From Actinobacteria bacterium UBA5182 (lineage in GTDB: Bacteria; Actinomycetota; UBA4738): a DNA stretch of 7,550 nucleotides. Below are positions 6,009 to 7,550 of the stretch, piece by piece; the stretch's first letter is position 1, and the number at the start of each line of letters is the position of its first letter. The stretch covers positions 14,581 to 22,130 of the forward strand of contig DHWM01000155.1 of assembly GCA_002413185.1 (NCBI GenBank), in the 5' to 3' direction. Position numbers and translations under genes: made by a program. Under the pieces are notes generated by a model. It searched no databases. It saw nothing but the letters and a program-made list of their open reading frames with translations, and was not told where the DNA came from.

Positions 6009-7079
6009 TTAGAGAACGATGATGACGCGAGTCCCCACGCCCACCCGGCCGAACAGATCCTCCGAGTCGGGGATGTGCATGCGGATGCAGCCGTGCGAGG
6101 CGGCGTGCCCGATCGAGGTGTCATCGGGCGTCCCGTGGATCCGGATCCCGGGGGCGCTCAGGTCGAGTGCTCGGGTCCCCAGAGGGTTGTCCGGGCCGGG
6201 CGGGATCTGGGCGGGCTCGTTCTTCCCCCAGGTGTCGGTGGCGGGGTTGACCCATGTGGGGTTGATCCGCTTGTTGATGATCTCGAAGTGTCCCAGAGGC
6301 GTGGGGTACTGCGGCTGGCCCGTGGCCACGGAGTACGCCTTGACCAGCGACACCCCGTCGTAGAGGTACAGCCGCTCCATCGAGGTCCGCACGACGATGG
6401 TCATCCCCAGACTGTCCTCGACCACCGCTGGCGGGATCCGACGAAGCCCCAGCCGTACCGAGCCGGTCGTCCCCTCCACGGCGTGCCTGACCACGGCGAT
6501 CGCCGCCTTCGCCGGGAGGGCCACGCCGGCCTGGGAGTGCTCCACGACCAACCGGCCACCGGTGAAGTCGATGCTGGCGTCGTGGGCCTCCTTCACCACC
6601 TGCCGGGCCGCGATCTTCACGAAGGAGCTCACCGCGGGGCGGTCGTAGGACACCGACAGCTGGAGGCTCCGGCTGATCGGGCGGTTCAGCAGGCGATGGT
6701 AGACGCGGGCCGGCCAGTTGAAGGAGTCCGAAAGACCGAATGCCTGGTCGACGGCACCCTCGACGTCGACGCGGGTCCCCAGGCTCTTCGCCGTCTCGTG
6801 CCACAGGTGAGAGCCCGCCCGCACGTCGATGGGCCGGTCCAGGATGGCCGAGACGGAGCCGGCCAGGGCCTGTTCGGCCTCGGCCCGGGTCATGTCGCCC
6901 ACGTCGACCCCGGCGATGTGGACCCCCGGAAGCAGGCGATCGGCCCCCTCCCGGTCGTATCGGTATCCGGCGTAGGACGCACCCGCCAGCGAAAGAAGCA
7001 GGAACGCGGTCAGGGTCAGCAGGATCGAGGCGCGCCGGAGGCGCCTGGTCCCCTCGGCGTGTCCCCTGTTCCTCCTCAT
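6009..7079 (-). CDS. Membrane-anchored L,D-transpeptidase with VanW-like N-terminal domain
   Basis: The C-terminal YkuD domain (about 225-356) carries the catalytic signature: H315 in IHGT and SHGCIRM (328-334) with nucleophile C331. Such enzymes form 3-3 cross-links in peptidoglycan or attach proteins to it, and are inhibited by carbapenems rather than most penicillins. An arginine-rich start (RRLRR, 12-16) and a hydrophobic segment at 18-38 form an uncleaved signal anchor or signal peptide, so the enzyme works outside the membrane. Residues 49-72 (PGVHIAGVDVGDMTRAEAEQAL) and 168-201 fit the peptidoglycan-binding, VanW-associated PG_binding_4 type found in many actinobacterial and Firmicute transpeptidases. 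The 356-residue length is normal. The ATG at 7079 follows GGAGAGG by eight bases. It stands alone between hairpins and is probably a separate unit from the manB operon. Confidence 0.95.
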   Translation of the reverse strand: MRRNRGHAEGTRRLRRASILLTLTAFLLLSLAGASYAGYRYDREGADRLLPGVHIAGVDVGDMTRAEAEQALAGSVSAILDRPIDVRAGSHLWHETAKSLGTRVDVEGAVDQAFGLSDSFNWPARVYHRLLNRPISRSLQLSVSYDRPAVSSFVKIAARQVVKEAHDASIDFTGGRLVVEHSQAGVALPAKAAIAVVRHAVEGTTGSVRLGLRRIPPAVVEDSLGMTIVVRTSMERLYLYDGVSLVKAYSVATGQPQYPTPLGHFEIINKRINPTWVNPATDTWGKNEPAQIPPGPDNPLGTRALDLSAPGIRIHGTPDDTSIGHAASHGCIRMHIPDSEDLFGRVGVGTRVIIVL

Positions 7080-7087
7080 GGCTTCGA

Positions 7088-7094
7088 CCTCTCC
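7088..7094 (-). promoter_or_regulatory. Ribosome binding site of the L,D-transpeptidase gene
   Basis: GGAGAGG stands eight bases before the ATG at 7079 and supports that start, which also gives a normal positively charged N-terminus before the hydrophobic segment. Confidence 0.6.
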
Positions 7095-7119
7095 ACCGCC
7101 CGATCATCGGCGAGCGGCG

Positions 7120-7302
7120 CTATCCCAACGGTGGTATCGGCAATCCGAGCGTGGCGGCGTACCCGGATCCGTCAACAGCATAAGACGCTCCGCCGGCGAC
7201 GATCGTTCCGTCCTCGGCCCGGATCGCCGCCGTGACGGGAGGGTTGCTCCCCGGGAGTCGCACGATGACCATCCTTCCCGCGGGAACCCACACCGACACC
7301 AT
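7120..7302 (-). CDS. 60-residue C-terminal fragment of a probable secreted protein (frameshifted)
   Basis: The frame reads from an ATG that directly follows a stop codon (TGA at 7303-7305) and ends in LPIPPLG. It has protein-like composition, with alternating segments such as VPAGRMVIVRLPG and VTAAIRAEDGTIVAGG that suggest beta strands of a C-terminal sandwich domain. Just upstream, another frame reads VLVILVARDGAE (about 7303-7340); inserting one base after GAA near 7302 joins the two into RDGAE-x-VSVWVPAG. I therefore read this as the tail of a longer gene broken by a one-base deletion. The ending resembles what I recall of DUF5719 proteins, which lie near manB in many actinobacteria; this is a recollection, not a search result. 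No convincing ribosome binding site supports independent translation. A sequencing error is an alternative. Confidence 0.45.
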   Translation of the reverse strand: MVSVWVPAGRMVIVRLPGSNPPVTAAIRAEDGTIVAGGASYAVDGSGYAATLGLPIPPLG

Positions 7303-7403
7303 TCAGCGCCGTCCCTCGCCACCAGGATGACCAGGACGCTCGAAGCGCGGAGCCGATCAGTGTCGCCGGAGGACGGGGAAGGTCGGATACCGACGTGGGA
7401 CAT

Positions 7404-7421
7404 GGTGGGGTTGGGGTGGGG
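7404..7421 (+). other. G-rich tract, possible G-quadruplex
   Basis: Three runs of four Gs (7407-7410, 7413-7416, 7418-7421) and a GG (7404-7405) are separated by one or two Ts. With only a two-base fourth run, a two-layer quadruplex is possible, and a three-layer one needs a distant G run. The Gs are on the strand opposite to the genes. Confidence 0.3.
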
Positions 7422-7423
7422 AC

Positions 7424-7453
7424 GCGTCCGGAGGATGGCACGGGCGTCCGGAG
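7424..7453. repeat. Two direct copies of GCGTCCGGAG, 20 bases apart
   Basis: The 10-base unit occurs at 7424-7433 and 7444-7453, start to start exactly 20 bases, about two turns of the helix. The second copy also begins a small hairpin (7444-7457, 5-bp stem). This spacing would suit a pair of protein-binding sites, but in such GC-rich DNA a short repeat may be chance. Confidence 0.35.
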
Positions 7454-7468
7454 ACGCTCTCTTTTCGA

Positions 7469-7495
7469 GGAAGGGGGGCGTTGAACCCCCCTTCC
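7469..7495 (-). terminator. Perfect 10-bp hairpin, probable terminator of the gene at the right edge
   Basis: GGAAGGGGGG and CCCCCCTTCC pair perfectly around a 7-base loop. On the minus strand the hairpin begins about 25 bases after the TAG at 7520-7522, as expected of a terminator for a gene entering from the right. No T-run follows (the next bases are TCGAAAAG), so it would be a hairpin-only type. It separates that gene from the broken fragment and the transpeptidase. Confidence 0.55.
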
Positions 7496-7519
7496 ATCAC
7501 AAGCGTCTGCGGAAGTTGC

Positions 7520-7550
7520 CTACCGCCTCTTGGCTGTCGACTTCTTGGCT
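7520..7550 (-). CDS. Possible basic C-terminus of a gene cut by the window edge
   Basis: The minus strand from the right edge reads AKKSTAKRR followed by TAG (7520-7522). Lys/Ala/Arg-rich tails of this kind end actinobacterial HU-type histone-like proteins and some other nucleic-acid-binding proteins. A strong hairpin follows 25 bases later, consistent with a gene end. Nine residues cannot prove a gene, and another frame is open over the same bases. Confidence 0.4.
   Translation of the reverse strand, partial: AKKSTAKRR

Noticed and set aside
6006..7235. A 409-codon plus-strand frame opposite the L,D-transpeptidase
   Set aside because: The opposite strand encodes a clear YkuD domain with catalytic motif. 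The plus-strand frame is its GC-rich shadow.
7469..7495. T-arm of a tRNA or tmRNA (GGGGG-TTCAACG-CCCCC on the minus strand)
   Set aside because: The stem continues to 10 bp instead of 5, no matching acceptor or anticodon arm is visible upstream, and no CCA follows. A terminator-like hairpin fits better.

Overview
The window is about 7.5 kb of very GC-rich DNA, and every gene I can support reads on the minus strand. Gene content and order point to an actinomycete-like bacterium (phylum Actinomycetota), probably outside the well-studied Streptomyces/Mycobacterium groups. From memory, those genomes carry a similar block: a zinc-binding protein, phosphomannomutase (manB), a Trm112-like small protein, a SIS-domain sugar-phosphate isomerase, S-adenosylhomocysteinase and, further on, a ComF-type phosphoribosyltransferase. 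Here the same order is compacted, with the usual manA, tmk and mtrAB-lpqB genes absent between these members.

Reading in the direction of transcription (right to left): the right edge holds a possible basic C-terminus of a gene cut by the window (7520-7550), then a perfect 10-bp hairpin (7469-7495) and a GC-rich stretch with a short direct repeat and a G-rich tract. A short coding-looking fragment (7120-7302) follows; it appears to be the frameshifted tail of a longer secreted-type protein. Next is a membrane-anchored L,D-transpeptidase (6009-7079), a GC-rich hairpin after its stop, and a 64-residue zinc-ribbon-like protein that lacks one of the four expected cysteines (5692-5886).

The core follows: phosphomannomutase/phosphoglucomutase (4216-5589, with a -10 box placed for a leaderless transcript), a 58-residue Trm112-like protein (4021-4197), a bifunctional phosphoglucose/phosphomannose isomerase (2921-4021, start overlapping the previous stop), S-adenosylhomocysteinase (1625-2881, strong ribosome binding site), an unrecognised 243-residue protein (889-1620) and a ComF-family protein (41-829). 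A further gene may start at 37 and leave the left edge.

Together the isomerase and the mutase can convert fructose-6-phosphate to mannose-6-phosphate and then mannose-1-phosphate, the precursor of GDP-mannose used for glycoconjugates. The S-adenosylhomocysteinase clears the product of methyl transfer. The L,D-transpeptidase acts on the cell wall. I see no CRISPR array, insertion sequence, phage gene, rRNA or tRNA gene. This is mainly a housekeeping region; the points worth a second look are the archaeal-type S-adenosylhomocysteinase, the broken gene at the right, the zinc ribbon with a missing ligand, the leaderless manB signal and the unknown protein next to ahcY.
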